Position numbers and translations under genes: made by a program
Shown here: one piece after another, positions 1-8,308 of the stretch
How the letters are laid out: each line of letters opens with the position of its first letter
How positions within the stretch are numbered: the first letter of the stretch is position 1
Notes under the pieces: generated by a model
Told to the model about the DNA's origin: nothing
Seen by the model: only the letters and a program-made list of their open reading frames with translations
Databases searched by the model: none
NCBI RefSeq assembly: GCF_028768465.1
Contig: NZ_CP118225.1
Coordinates: forward strand, 2,399,001-2,463,000
DNA length: 64,000 nt
Source of the DNA: Rhodopirellula sp. P2
GTDB lineage: Bacteria; Planctomycetota; Planctomycetia; Pirellulales; Pirellulaceae
Reading direction: 5' to 3'

Positions 1-1
1 C

Positions 2-355
2 GGCAACCTGCTTCGAGTCAGCCGCCGACTGACCGTTGTTTTTGGTGTGATCCAGATCGCGATTGGCATCGGTGCGAGCTACCTTTCGAGCAGTGTCATC
101 AGCGATGCACTCGCGATCGCGGGCTTCACCGCGGGGATCTTGTTGGGCGTGTTCCTGCTCGGGATCTTGACCGCGTCAGCCCACCAACGCGGTGCCCTGG
201 TCGGGATGGTGACCGGCATGGCTGTGCTCACCGCGATCAAGTTTGCGACGTCCGTCGCGTGGCCATGGTTGGCGATCATCGGCTCGCTCACCACCTTCGG
301 TTCAGGGTACATTGCCAGTCGCTTGATTCCTGCGGGGCAGCAACCGGATGATTGA
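2..355 (+). CDS. Sodium:solute symporter family protein, C-terminal fragment
   Basis: Open from the window edge, so the start lies upstream; 117 residues are visible. The fragment holds about three hydrophobic helices (around IQIAIGIGASYL, GILLGVFLLGILT and MAVLTAIKFATSVAWP) and ends in a short polar tail. The G-x-L-L-G-V-F-L-L-G-I-L-T segment, the following H-Q-R-G-A turn and a late helix with a trailing G-S-G-Y-I-A-S resemble the last helices of SSS (solute:sodium symporter) proteins. The substrate cannot be told from this part. It lies 108 bp upstream of a DUF1343/NamZ gene in the same direction, which suggests (inference) uptake of a sugar released by that enzyme. An in-frame GTG at 47 is only an internal codon. 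Confidence 0.75.
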   Translation, partial: GNLLRVSRRLTVVFGVIQIAIGIGASYLSSSVISDALAIAGFTAGILLGVFLLGILTASAHQRGALVGMVTGMAVLTAIKFATSVAWPWLAIIGSLTTFGSGYIASRLIPAGQQPDD

Positions 356-463
356 AACACTTCCGCAATGGATTTCAGCGAGAGATCAAAGGTGATCGTT
401 CGGTCGCGAGCCGGGGTATGATTGGCAGTGCTTTCCAAAACTCACGCTCACTCTCAAACGATC

Positions 464-1669
464 ATGCCTCACTCGTTCTTTGCCATTTTTCTGTTGGCGA
501 TCACGCTTGGTTTCGTTCCTGCAAACGCCGCCACTGCTCAAGTGCTGGCCGGGATCGATGTCTTGCAGCGAGATGATTTTGCGGCCTTGGCGGGACGCAA
601 GGTGGGGCTGATCACGAATCACACAGGCACGAATTTGGCCGGTGTGTCGACGGTTCAGTTGCTGCACGCTTCAAAGGACGTGAATCTGGTGGCACTGTTC
701 AGCCCCGAACATGGGTTTGTGGGCCAACTGGATCAAGCCAATATCGACGACCAACAAGATGCGTTGACCGGATTGAAGGTCCACAGTCTGTACGGCAAAA
801 CGCGAGTTCCGACAGCGGAGATGCTGGAAGGCATCGACACGCTGGTCTTTGATATTCAGGACATCGGCGTTCGCTTCTACACCTACATCTCGACGATGGG
901 GGGCGCGATGAAGGCGGCGGCCGAAAATGAGATTCGGTTTGTTGTTTTGGATCGGCCCAATCCAATCAACGGGACCGCCGTGCAAGGTCCGGTGACCGAT
1001 GCGGGCAGCGAATCGTTCATCGCTTACCACCGCATTCCCGTCCGGCATGGGATGACGATTGGTGAGCTGGCGAAAATGTTCCAAGCGGAATGGGAACTCG
1101 ACCTGGATCTGCAAGTCATTCCGATGGAGGGTTGGGAAGGACGCCCCGGGTTTGATCAAACCGGACGGATGTGGATCAATCCGTCACCCAACATGCGCAG
1201 TCTCAACGCGGCCTACCTTTATCCGGCGATCGGATTGTGGGAGACAACCAACTTGTCCGTGGGCCGGGGAACGGACACGCCGTTTGAACACTTCGGTGCT
1301 CCCTGGATCGACGCGTTGGAACTGGCCCGTGAACTGAATGCACAGGGTTTGAGCGGGGTGCGATTTGTCCCGATCGAGTTCACTCCGAACGCCAGCAAAT
1401 TTGCCAGTGAAAAGTGTGGCGGAGTGAACGTGATCCTGACTCAGCGGGCTGAGTTCGATCCGTTGCAAACCTCGCTAACCATTGCCGTGACGTTGAGGAA
1501 ACTGGCTCCCGATGATTGGAATACGAAGTCACTGAACCGTTTGTTGGTCAGCCAGAAAACAGCGGAAGGAATCCTGGGCGGTCACTCGGTGGAGCAGTTG
1601 CAGGCGGCCTACCAAGAAGAGTTGGAAGAGTTTCAAACTCGCCGAGCGAAGTACCTGATGTACCGCTGA
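464..1669 (+). CDS. namZ: DUF1343 protein, NamZ-type exo-beta-N-acetylmuramidase, secreted
   Basis: 401 aa. An upstream in-frame TTG (422) is possible, but ATG 464 directly starts a signal peptide (PHSFFAIFLLAITLGFVPANA), so I chose it. The mature part begins with G-I-D-V-L then K-V-G-L-I-T-N-H-T-G, followed by FSPEHGF and DIQDIGVRFYTYISTM, all hallmarks of DUF1343. Characterised members (Bacillus subtilis NamZ) release N-acetylmuramic acid from the non-reducing ends of peptidoglycan fragments. Length is normal for the family (about 400). It follows a symporter fragment and its stop overlaps the start of the next gene by one base (TGATG), so the three may be cotranscribed. The role in cell-wall turnover or scavenging is inferred from the family. 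Confidence 0.85.
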   Translation: MPHSFFAIFLLAITLGFVPANAATAQVLAGIDVLQRDDFAALAGRKVGLITNHTGTNLAGVSTVQLLHASKDVNLVALFSPEHGFVGQLDQANIDDQQDALTGLKVHSLYGKTRVPTAEMLEGIDTLVFDIQDIGVRFYTYISTMGGAMKAAAENEIRFVVLDRPNPINGTAVQGPVTDAGSESFIAYHRIPVRHGMTIGELAKMFQAEWELDLDLQVIPMEGWEGRPGFDQTGRMWINPSPNMRSLNAAYLYPAIGLWETTNLSVGRGTDTPFEHFGAPWIDALELARELNAQGLSGVRFVPIEFTPNASKFASEKCGGVNVILTQRAEFDPLQTSLTIAVTLRKLAPDDWNTKSLNRLLVSQKTAEGILGGHSVEQLQAAYQEELEEFQTRRAKYLMYR

Positions 1670-3192
1670 TGTCCTCCGAATCGATCCAGACACGTATGAC
1701 CTCATCAGATGATTCGAAGCTGTCGTCCAGTTGGCTCACGCGGTTGTTGACCCCGCGAAATTTGGCGGTGTTTGTCTTTCTCGTCTTGCCGCTATCGCTG
1801 ATCTTTCTGGTGCTGGCTTGGTGGTTCGCTCGCCAGAACATGGCGACTCAGGAACTGGCCGACCGCAAAAATGATTTGCTGGCCAGCGGTTTGCCAATTG
1901 ATGCGGAGTCGTTGCTGGACTACCGCCGAGAGCGGATTGATTCATCGCGTAGCCAGGAATGGCAACGCATCCTCGATGAGATCGAATCGGACGCGTTCCA
2001 GGAGTCATCTCGGAATGTTCCCGTGATTGGACTCATAGGGGAGGAGGACGTTCCACGTTACGAGTATGGGCAGGACTACTCGTATGATCACGTTGCCCGA
2101 AATTACTTGACAGAATGGAAGCATGTTCTTGATCGCATCCATCTGGTGACCGTGGGGAATCGTGGTATTTGGACGCCCATAGATTTGGATGCCTTCTTTC
2201 CGGGAATGGGGCAGGAGAGACACATCGTTCGGCTATTGAAACTGGAGTTTGAAGACGCACTTCGTCGCGAGGATTTCACCCACGCAGGACAGTGTGTATT
2301 GGCCCTGATCGGAAGTGCACGGGCGTTGGAAGAGGAGCCGATGGCGGTTTCGCAGTTGGTCAGTGTGGCAATGCTCGAGTTCGCTCTTGATGCCATCAAA
2401 ACCGCATTGCAAATCGATTGCTTTGACGATGAGCAGTGGCGAGCTGTGTTGGAGCAACTTGAAGGGCTTGAAGAGATTGAACCTCGCTTTCGACGATTCT
2501 TGATAGGCGAACGTGCTTGGGCGTTACCGTTGTTTGAGGACACGGAGTTTCTGGAGGAACTGGGGGAAGAAGCCGTTGAGTATCAATTGCCAGGTGGGCA
2601 CTCCATTGATGCCTTGGAGACACTGGCCATGTACGACCGGTTGGAGCTTGTTCCCACCGACGATCTGACGACCTTTTTTGAGGAGATCGAGAGTCTGGAA
2701 ACTTCGGTGCAAGCTTCTTTTCAAACCCGGAATTGGCTGCAAAAGCTGGACACCCAAGTCACCGAAATGACAATGCCGAGTTTGGTTTCGATGAATCAAG
2801 CCTTTGTCCGATCCGCCATGCATGTGCGTCTCGCGAAAACAGCCATCATGGCACGATTGTTCCAGCACAAAGAAGGCCGTTGGCCGAGCACCATCCAAGA
2901 AATCCACGACGCTGCCCCAGGTTTGCTGAACTCCGGCGATGAGAACGGCAACCTCACAATCGGAAACCTTGCGCCCATGGGAGATCGACCATTTGGGCTG
3001 AAGGTCGCTCAAAACCAATTGGTGCTCTGGGGATTCGAACCCGACTCAGTAACCGCGGCGACTCCTGTCGAGCCTCCCACCGAACAAGACTTCCTTGATG
3101 CAGACGCGGAGTATGGACCGATGCTGGCAGACTCCTACCTGCAGTGTTGGCTTTGGAATCTTCCAACAGACGGTCTCGCGAAATCGAATTGA
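1669..3192 (+). CDS. Hypothetical single-pass membrane protein coupled to the NamZ gene
   Basis: 507 aa, no family recognised. ATG 1669 overlaps the namZ stop by one base, which argues for translational coupling; a second ATG at 1696 is an alternative. Residues about 31-55 form one strong transmembrane helix (LAVFVFLVLPLSLIFLVLAWWFA), then the chain is polar and mainly helical, rich in Glu, Leu and Arg, with W-x-R motifs. The C-terminal part (about 400-490) has a segment like HKEGRWPSTIQEI followed by a G-D-E-N-G turn and FGLKVAQNQLVLWGF, reminiscent of the pseudopilin-like tails of many planctomycete proteins, but this is only a resemblance. It ends 23 bp from the convergent oxidoreductase gene. 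Confidence 0.7.
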   Translation: MSSESIQTRMTSSDDSKLSSSWLTRLLTPRNLAVFVFLVLPLSLIFLVLAWWFARQNMATQELADRKNDLLASGLPIDAESLLDYRRERIDSSRSQEWQRILDEIESDAFQESSRNVPVIGLIGEEDVPRYEYGQDYSYDHVARNYLTEWKHVLDRIHLVTVGNRGIWTPIDLDAFFPGMGQERHIVRLLKLEFEDALRREDFTHAGQCVLALIGSARALEEEPMAVSQLVSVAMLEFALDAIKTALQIDCFDDEQWRAVLEQLEGLEEIEPRFRRFLIGERAWALPLFEDTEFLEELGEEAVEYQLPGGHSIDALETLAMYDRLELVPTDDLTTFFEEIESLETSVQASFQTRNWLQKLDTQVTEMTMPSLVSMNQAFVRSAMHVRLAKTAIMARLFQHKEGRWPSTIQEIHDAAPGLLNSGDENGNLTIGNLAPMGDRPFGLKVAQNQLVLWGFEPDSVTAATPVEPPTEQDFLDADAEYGPMLADSYLQCWLWNLPTDGLAKSN

Positions 3193-3215
3193 TTCGAACT
3201 CGTCGGGAACAAATT

Positions 3216-4271
3216 TCAGATCGTTGTCGGTAGCTCAATTGCACGGTGGGTCTTCGCTGATTCGTAACACGCGTCGACCAGAGCCATCGTGCGCAGGTTA
3301 TCTCGCCCGCTTAGGTTGGGTTCGATGCCCGTTTCCAATGCGACCAACAGTTCTGCCATCGGGCCCGCAAACGCATCGGGGAACCAAGCCTCGTCCCAGC
3401 GTGGTTGTTCCCATCGGCCCAATTGTGTGGTGGTCCAATCGATTGTGCTGGGGGATCGAAGCGGGTACTTGGGCCAACCGATGGTTCCACGAGCCATTCC
3501 TTCCGTGCCCTCGACTCGCCAAGTGATGCCTAGGTCTTCCGCCGCGCCTTCGCGTGCCGGTCCCGCCCACACGTCATCGCAAATCTGGCAACGCAACCCG
3601 CTGGCGTATTCCAAGATGTACAGCCCGATGCCGTCCACGTGCGGGAACGTCGTTCGCGGATCGGTCCGGAAGCTGGCAAAGACGCGAACTGGATCACCGA
3701 ACCAGTACCGCATCGCGTCCAAGTGGTGAATCGACATGATCCGGCACGTCATCCATCCCTGTCGTTGTTGCCAAGGCATCCAGTGCGGGATCGCTCGCAT
3801 GTCGATGGTCGCCAAAACGGGGGCGCCGAGTTGGCCTTGATCCAGCAGTGTTTTGCAGGCTCGAACGGAGTGGTCGTAGCGCATGTTTTGGTTGACACAA
3901 AGCGTGATTCCCGCATTGTGGCAGAGCTCGACAATTTTCTTGGCTTCTGAAAGACAGCCCGCGATGGGTTTTTGAGCCAAGATGCCACGAATGTGCGGGT
4001 GCCGAACCGCTTCACGAATGATGTCGAGTTGAATGTCGGGCGGGACCGCGATGTCGACGATCTGAATGGAGGCGTCAGCCAGCAGTTCGCGGGGATCGTC
4101 AAAGACCTTGCTGATCCCATGCCGCTCTGCCACTGAGGCGGCTTGTTCTCTTCGTCGCGAAGCGATCGCGGCGGGCTGAAAGCCTGCCGCTCGGTAAGCC
4201 ACCAATTGGCAATCATCCATGATGAACCCAGCACCGATGCACCCGATCGGCACCTCTCGATCTAGCGGCAT
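3216..4271 (-). CDS. Gfo/Idh/MocA family NAD(P)-dependent oxidoreductase
   Basis: 351 aa. The Rossmann start [14 protein letters not shown] (around residues 8-21), the E/K-P segment [15 protein letters not shown] and the later [11 protein letters not shown] / [15 protein letters not shown] region (H-x-x-D in the substrate pocket) are typical of Gfo/Idh/MocA dehydrogenases, which oxidise or reduce sugars and inositols. The family's usual EKP reads Q-K-P here. Longer in-frame extension to 4385 would overlap the upstream gene by 70 bp, so ATG 4271 is preferred. It lies 44 bp behind the PhyH-type dioxygenase gene and is probably cotranscribed with it. Substrate unknown; the C-terminal residues [20 protein letters not shown] match the usual end of the fold. 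Confidence 0.85.
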   Translation of the reverse strand: MPLDREVPIGCIGAGFIMDDCQLVAYRAAGFQPAAIASRRREQAASVAERHGISKVFDDPRELLADASIQIVDIAVPPDIQLDIIREAVRHPHIRGILAQKPIAGCLSEAKKIVELCHNAGITLCVNQNMRYDHSVRACKTLLDQGQLGAPVLATIDMRAIPHWMPWQQRQGWMTCRIMSIHHLDAMRYWFGDPVRVFASFRTDPRTTFPHVDGIGLYILEYASGLRCQICDDVWAGPAREGAAEDLGITWRVEGTEGMARGTIGWPKYPLRSPSTIDWTTTQLGRWEQPRWDEAWFPDAFAGPMAELLVALETGIEPNLSGRDNLRTMALVDACYESAKTHRAIELPTTI

Positions 4272-4315
4272 GACGGGATAGATGCCCAAGTCGGCCGCGT
4301 CGCTCTCACGCTGCG

Positions 4316-5197
4316 TCAATTGTCCGCGTCCTTTGATTTCGCTTTCAATGAGGTCGCGCTGGCGTCTCGATTCGGGTCCAGCCACGCCATGGACTGACCT
4401 TGCGAATCGTTTGGGTGGGAGTCAGCGTCTTCAAATCGCTGCCCTCCAATCTCGCGTACCGCGGAGTCTGGCAACCGATTCAGTGGCGTGTAGCGTGGGT
4501 GATGAGATTCTTTGTAGGGATCATTGGACTTGGCGTTGTAGCAACAAATCATCGACCAACGCGGATTCTCGCTGTGATTTTGATCGCTGCGGTGCAACAG
4601 GTTGGAATGGAAGAAGAGCACATCACCCGGACTCATTTCAACGTGCAGGAGCTCAAAGCGTTTTAAAATCTCGGTCACGCGTTCAGGATCGGCCCCGGCT
4701 TGTTGACCGGTCAGTTGATGATGAATGCGTCCGCACGCATGGGAGCCTCGGATGACTTGCAAGCACCCGTTTTCTTTGGTTGCCGGATCAACGGCGATGA
4801 AACAACTGACTAGGTTCGGCGTCAAAACGCCGTTGCCGTACCAGTAGCCGTAATCTTGATGCCAGGCCCACGCGCCACCGACTCGGGCGTCCTTCATGAT
4901 CATCTTGGAGTGATAATGATAGGGTTCGTCGCGCAGCAGCTGCTCAGCCCGTTCCACGATTCGGTTGCACCTTGCAAACGCTCCATAGACGCCGTCACCG
5001 GGATGGTTCCAAAGAGACAGACGAACGGTGCCGCCTTCGCCGTCATCACGACCAAACGCGTGGTCGTCCAAGCGTTTGTCTTCTTTGGCCGAGCGGCGCA
5101 GCAGTTCGATCTCGTCGGGATCGAACAACGACGAAGCCAACAAAAATCCTTGGCGGTCGTAATCGGCAATCTGGGCTTCAGTGAGTGGGCGGGGCAT
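4316..5197 (-). CDS. Phytanoyl-CoA dioxygenase (PhyH) family protein
   Basis: 293 aa, Fe(II)/2-oxoglutarate-dependent oxygenase fold. The iron ligands are visible: H113-x-D115 in [11 protein letters not shown] and the distal His 202 in [14 protein letters not shown], with Arg 213 in the position that binds 2-oxoglutarate. The N-terminal D-R-Q-G-F-L segment and [12 protein letters not shown] are family signatures. Planctomycetes carry many paralogues whose substrates are unknown, so hydroxylation of a small metabolite is all that can be said. The downstream oxidoreductase gene suggests a two-step catabolic or tailoring route (inference). Confidence 0.88.
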   Translation of the reverse strand: MPRPLTEAQIADYDRQGFLLASSLFDPDEIELLRRSAKEDKRLDDHAFGRDDGEGGTVRLSLWNHPGDGVYGAFARCNRIVERAEQLLRDEPYHYHSKMIMKDARVGGAWAWHQDYGYWYGNGVLTPNLVSCFIAVDPATKENGCLQVIRGSHACGRIHHQLTGQQAGADPERVTEILKRFELLHVEMSPGDVLFFHSNLLHRSDQNHSENPRWSMICCYNAKSNDPYKESHHPRYTPLNRLPDSAVREIGGQRFEDADSHPNDSQGQSMAWLDPNRDASATSLKAKSKDADN

Positions 5198-5274
5198 TTT
5201 CGGAGTGACAGTTTCGCGAGAACGAATGACAACACGTCATTGTAAGCGATCCCCATCACAACAAACGCCATGAC

Positions 5275-5442
5275 AAAAAGGTGTCAGGTACCTTTTTGGT
5301 GGAACAGGCAGTTTGCGGGCTCTGTGGAGGTGGCGGCTCAGAGCGATTTCGGCAAGGGAAATGCTGGCTGAACCCTTCGTTCAGCGATAATGCTAACGAG
5401 GCAAACCCCCCAAACCCCCAAAAAGGTACCTGACACCTTTTT
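5275..5442. repeat. 168-bp intergenic element bounded by 23-bp inverted repeats
   Basis: Positions 5275-5297 and 5420-5442 are exact reverse complements of each other over 23 bases, and each is itself a near palindrome around the core GGTGTCAGGTACC, flanked by A and T runs. The 122 bp between them carry no ORF and include C-rich runs (CAAACCCCCC). The right repeat ends on the first base of the stop codon of the histidine kinase gene. The arrangement is like REP/MITE-type elements mobilised by IS200-like (RAYT) transposases, but no transposase gene is in the window. Confidence 0.75.
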
Positions 5443-6263
5443 CAGGCGGCGGCCCGTTGGGAGGCGCTGATTGGCAGGCGGATGATGAAGGCGGTGCCAC
5501 GGCCGACCGAGCTTTCGACTCGAACACGTCCTTTGTGTTCGTCGATGATTTCTTTGCAGGCGGCCAAGCCCAACCCTGTGCCGCCCTTTCCCGTTTCATC
5601 GGGACCGGCTTTGGTGGAGAAGTACGGATCAAAGATCTTGGGCAGAACGTCCTCGGGGATGCCCTTGCCTGAATCGCGAACTGTCAGTTCAACGTAGCCG
5701 TTCCCATCCGGGCCGGTTTCGCACGAGGCGACCCGAATCCAGAGCGTGCCGCATTCGCCGATGGCTTGTCGCGAATTGGTCAGCAGGTTGAGAAGCAGGC
5801 GTTGGATTTGGTTCCCGCTGGCATGAACCGTCGCCGTTTCGGGGAGGTCGGTTTCGATGCTGATTCGGTACTTTTGCATTTCGCGTTGCATCAGCACCAA
5901 GGTTTCCCGAACCAATCCGCTCAAGTCGACTGGTCCCATCGCGTCGCTGCGGTTGCGGGCCTGGGCCAAGATCGTGTTGGTGATTTGAGCGGCACGCTCG
6001 GAGGCTTCCAAGATTTTCGTCAGTGCTTTGTCGCGGCTGGCTTTGTCTTCGTTCCGCAGTCCTAGTTTGGCGTAGTTGATGACGGTCATCAGCACGTTGT
6101 TGAATTCGTGAGTGGCCGTACCGGTCAACTCGCCGAGTGTCGCCAGGTTCTGCAATCGCTTGACCTGTTCCCGCAGCACCGTGAGCTCATTGGCGGTGGC
6201 CGCACTGGATGGGGATTCGGAGGCGGCGTGAGTCGATTGGGCGGAGGAGGCTTGGTGCGACAT
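5442..6263 (-). CDS. Soluble sensor histidine kinase (NtrB-like HisKA plus HATPase)
   Basis: 273 aa. Without a sensor or membrane segment: about 20 polar residues, a short coiled coil (ELTVLREQVKRLQNLATLGELTG), then the phospho-acceptor H52 in ATHEFNNVLMTVINYAKLG, which is the H-E-F-N-N type seen in NtrB-like kinases. The ATP-binding domain has the N box (LLLNLLTNSRQAI), D-S-G-K-G-I-P-E, the F box (IFDPYFSTK) and GKGGTGLGLA. ATG 6263 is chosen because the upstream in-frame extension has no kinase-like sequence. No response regulator is adjacent. Its stop codon abuts an inverted-repeat element, so that element may also form the 3' end of the transcript. Confidence 0.9.
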   Translation of the reverse strand: MSHQASSAQSTHAASESPSSAATANELTVLREQVKRLQNLATLGELTGTATHEFNNVLMTVINYAKLGLRNEDKASRDKALTKILEASERAAQITNTILAQARNRSDAMGPVDLSGLVRETLVLMQREMQKYRISIETDLPETATVHASGNQIQRLLLNLLTNSRQAIGECGTLWIRVASCETGPDGNGYVELTVRDSGKGIPEDVLPKIFDPYFSTKAGPDETGKGGTGLGLAACKEIIDEHKGRVRVESSVGRGTAFIIRLPISASQRAAA

Positions 6264-6575
6264 AGCTGACTTTGGAATCCGAACAGGAACAGCGTGTTGG
6301 TAGCGTCGTGACGAGTCCCATCCGCTAGCGGCTGGAAGGCCAACCCTTGGAGAGGGGTGGCAGACCGGGGCCAACGCCCTATCGGCTCGCTCGGTTGGTC
6401 CGGGCGGGAGGGGACGGGAGGGGACGGGTTGTTTGATCTATCGGAACAACCCACACGGTTGATAAATCCCTGCTATCCGGCCCGCAAACCTTACCCTCCA
6501 CGGCTTGTTTGCCCCGGTGACTTGATCGCCCTCAATCACGCAGGCGAAAAGCCCGTCTCCAGCGAGTGCAACGAC
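6264..6575. other. Intergenic region between divergent genes, no gene seen
   Basis: 312 bp between the histidine kinase (-) and a small protein gene (+). I see no convincing ORF, tRNA or hairpin terminator. It contains a G-rich stretch (GGGACGGGAGGGGACGGG, about 6411-6428) and should hold the promoters of both flanking genes, but no clear -35/-10 pair stands out. Confidence 0.4.
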
Positions 6576-6851
6576 ATGGAAATGAACCGGTTTAACGAGG
6601 AAAACGTGCTGGATCGTCTGAAACGGATGACCCGCATCGCACGCCAGAACGGATTTGAAATCCGCGGCGAACCATTGGAGGGGGCCGGCAGCACCTGGTG
6701 CGAAATTCGCGGCAAACGCGTGTTGTTTTTGGATCTGACGCAAACGGCTGCCGAGCAAGCCCTCGCGATCGCGGAAATTTTAGAGATGACTCGGCTGATT
6801 CGCCCGAACACTCCGGCCGAAGCTCCCGCGGCTGTGAAGCAGGCTGCCTGA
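6576..6851 (+). CDS. Small hypothetical protein
   Basis: 91 aa. ATG 6576 or ATG 6582 could be the start; the frame is open further upstream but that part is Pro/Arg/Gly-rich and not protein-like. The sequence is amphipathic and well ordered: a helix NVLDRLKRMTRIARQNGFE, a beta-hairpin-like EIRGEPLEG and WCEIRGKRVLFLDL, then a helix TAAEQALAIAEILEMTRLI and an Ala/Pro-rich tail. This reads as a small alpha-beta fold. No family recognised and no active-site pattern. It precedes the NDP-sugar epimerase by 186 bp in the same direction. Confidence 0.65.
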   Translation: MEMNRFNEENVLDRLKRMTRIARQNGFEIRGEPLEGAGSTWCEIRGKRVLFLDLTQTAAEQALAIAEILEMTRLIRPNTPAEAPAAVKQAA

Positions 6852-7037
6852 TCCTCCCCGAAAAGACTGGCGAAAAGGGCTCTGCGGGCGACCAAACCGC
6901 CTTCACTGGGACCAGCGACTGTGTGTGGCAGGCGTTGGGGTGAAAAAAAAGGATGGCGGTTTTGGTGTTTCGATTGCGAATTACAATCGGACGGCCGTTT
7001 TCTTTTGATGTTGGTTTTTAGGTAGGTTTGACGTGCT

Positions 7038-8093
7038 ATGCGTGTGATTGTGACAGGTTCCAGTGGGCTGATCGGCTCGGCCGCCGTGCGGCATTGGGAC
7101 GCCTTGGGTGACGAAGTCATCGGCATCGACAACGACATGCGCGCCACTTTCTTCGGCCCGGATGGCAGCACCAAGTGGAACCAGTCGCGACTGGAACAGG
7201 AAACATCGAATTTTCGAACCGTCTCGCTGGACATTCGCGACCGCGAGGGGGTGCTGGATTTGTTTCAGAACGAGCCCCCAGATTTGGTGATCCACTGTGC
7301 GGCCCAGCCATCGCACGACAAAGCCGCCGCGATTCCATTCTTGGATTTCGAAGTCAACGCCAACGGAACATTGAATCTGCTCGAGGGAACTCGTCAGCAT
7401 GCACCCGAAGCGGTGTTCTGCCACATGAGCACGAACAAGGTTTACGGGGATGCACCCAACGAGTTGCCGCTGGACGAATTGGAAACCCGCTGGGAATACG
7501 CTCGCGAAGAAGACCACGCTGGCATTTCTGAGTCGTGCCGCATCGACCAAACCATGCACTCTTTGTTCGGTGCGTCCAAGACCGCGGCGGATGTGTTGGC
7601 TCAGGAGTACGGCAAGTACTTCGGGTTGAAGACCGGTATCTTCCGCGGCGGTTGTTTGACCGGGGCCAGCCACAGCGGCGTCGAGTTGCACGGGTTCTTG
7701 AGCTATCTCGTTCACGTGGCCGTGACGGGCAAGCCCTACACGATCTTTGGATACAAAGGCAAACAAGTTCGCGACCAAATCGAATGCAGCGATGTGGTCA
7801 AAGCCTTCGAAGCGTTCTCGAAGAACCCCCGTCCAGGCGAGGTTTACAACATCGGTGGCGGACGCGACAACGCGGCCAGCGTGCTGGAATGCATTCAGAA
7901 GATTGAGGACATCTCGGGGCACAAAGTGAAGTGGACGCTGGGCGATGACAATCGCAAAGGCGATCACATTTGTTACATCAGCGACTTGAGCAAACTGCGA
8001 CGTGATTACCCGGACTGGGACATTCGCGTGTCGCTGGACGAGATCCTGCGACAGATGATTGCAAGCGAAGAGTCCAAGCTCGCGACGGCATGA
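7038..8093 (+). CDS. NAD-dependent epimerase/dehydratase, CDP-paratose 2-epimerase-like
   Basis: 351 aa, extended short-chain dehydrogenase fold. The NAD motif G7-S-S-G10-L-I-G13 and D31 of IDND are at the N-terminus; MSTNKVYGD supplies the usual Ser/Thr, and the S-x-FGASK motif near residues 176-181 gives the catalytic Lys 181. The Tyr of the usual Y-x3-K is Phe 177. Closest resemblance is to CDP-tyvelose/paratose 2-epimerases and related sugar-nucleotide enzymes (IPFLDFEVNANGTLNLLEG, QIECSDVV, YNIGGG). It would act in surface polysaccharide precursor synthesis; substrate is inferred, not shown. A strong hairpin terminator follows. Confidence 0.85.
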   Translation: MRVIVTGSSGLIGSAAVRHWDALGDEVIGIDNDMRATFFGPDGSTKWNQSRLEQETSNFRTVSLDIRDREGVLDLFQNEPPDLVIHCAAQPSHDKAAAIPFLDFEVNANGTLNLLEGTRQHAPEAVFCHMSTNKVYGDAPNELPLDELETRWEYAREEDHAGISESCRIDQTMHSLFGASKTAADVLAQEYGKYFGLKTGIFRGGCLTGASHSGVELHGFLSYLVHVAVTGKPYTIFGYKGKQVRDQIECSDVVKAFEAFSKNPRPGEVYNIGGGRDNAASVLECIQKIEDISGHKVKWTLGDDNRKGDHICYISDLSKLRRDYPDWDIRVSLDEILRQMIASEESKLATA

Positions 8094-8126
8094 TTTGCAA
8101 ACGCGATTGAGTTGGAACCACAAAGA

Positions 8127-8165
8127 AAGCCGCTCACCGGATGATTCTAGTGAGCGGCTTTTTTG
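8127..8165 (+). terminator. Rho-independent terminator of the epimerase gene
   Basis: Perfect 11-bp stem AAGCCGCTCAC (8127-8137) and GTGAGCGGCTT (8150-8160) with a 12-nt loop, followed by a run of T. It lies 34 bp after the stop codon. Confidence 0.85.
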
Positions 8166-8175
8166 ATTGTTTTGG

Positions 8176-8275
8176 GGAAACGCGAAGGGTGAGTGAGGGA
8201 TTCCATCAACAAGCCGTGACGCTTTGGGTTTCCACTCCGACGGGCAAGAGTGCCCATCCTACAGGCGTTGATACG
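8176..8275. repeat. Intergenic repeat with imperfect inverted arms
   Basis: Arms GGAAACGCGAAGGGTGA (8176-8192) and TGACGCTTTGGGTTTCC (8217-8233) are imperfect inverted repeats. The middle (8198-8220) recurs with 21 of 23 bases identical at 63975-63997, near the end of the window. No ORF. It sits between the epimerase terminator and the convergent sulfatase gene. Confidence 0.5.
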
Positions 8276-8308
8276 TCGTTAACGACTCAAGCAACTGGCT
8301 GTTGTTGC

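Noticed and set aside
3029-3042. GGGGATTCGAACCC resembling a tRNA T-arm on the minus strand
   Set aside because: It lies inside a coding sequence, the T stem has a mismatch, and no acceptor, D or anticodon arm can be drawn around it.
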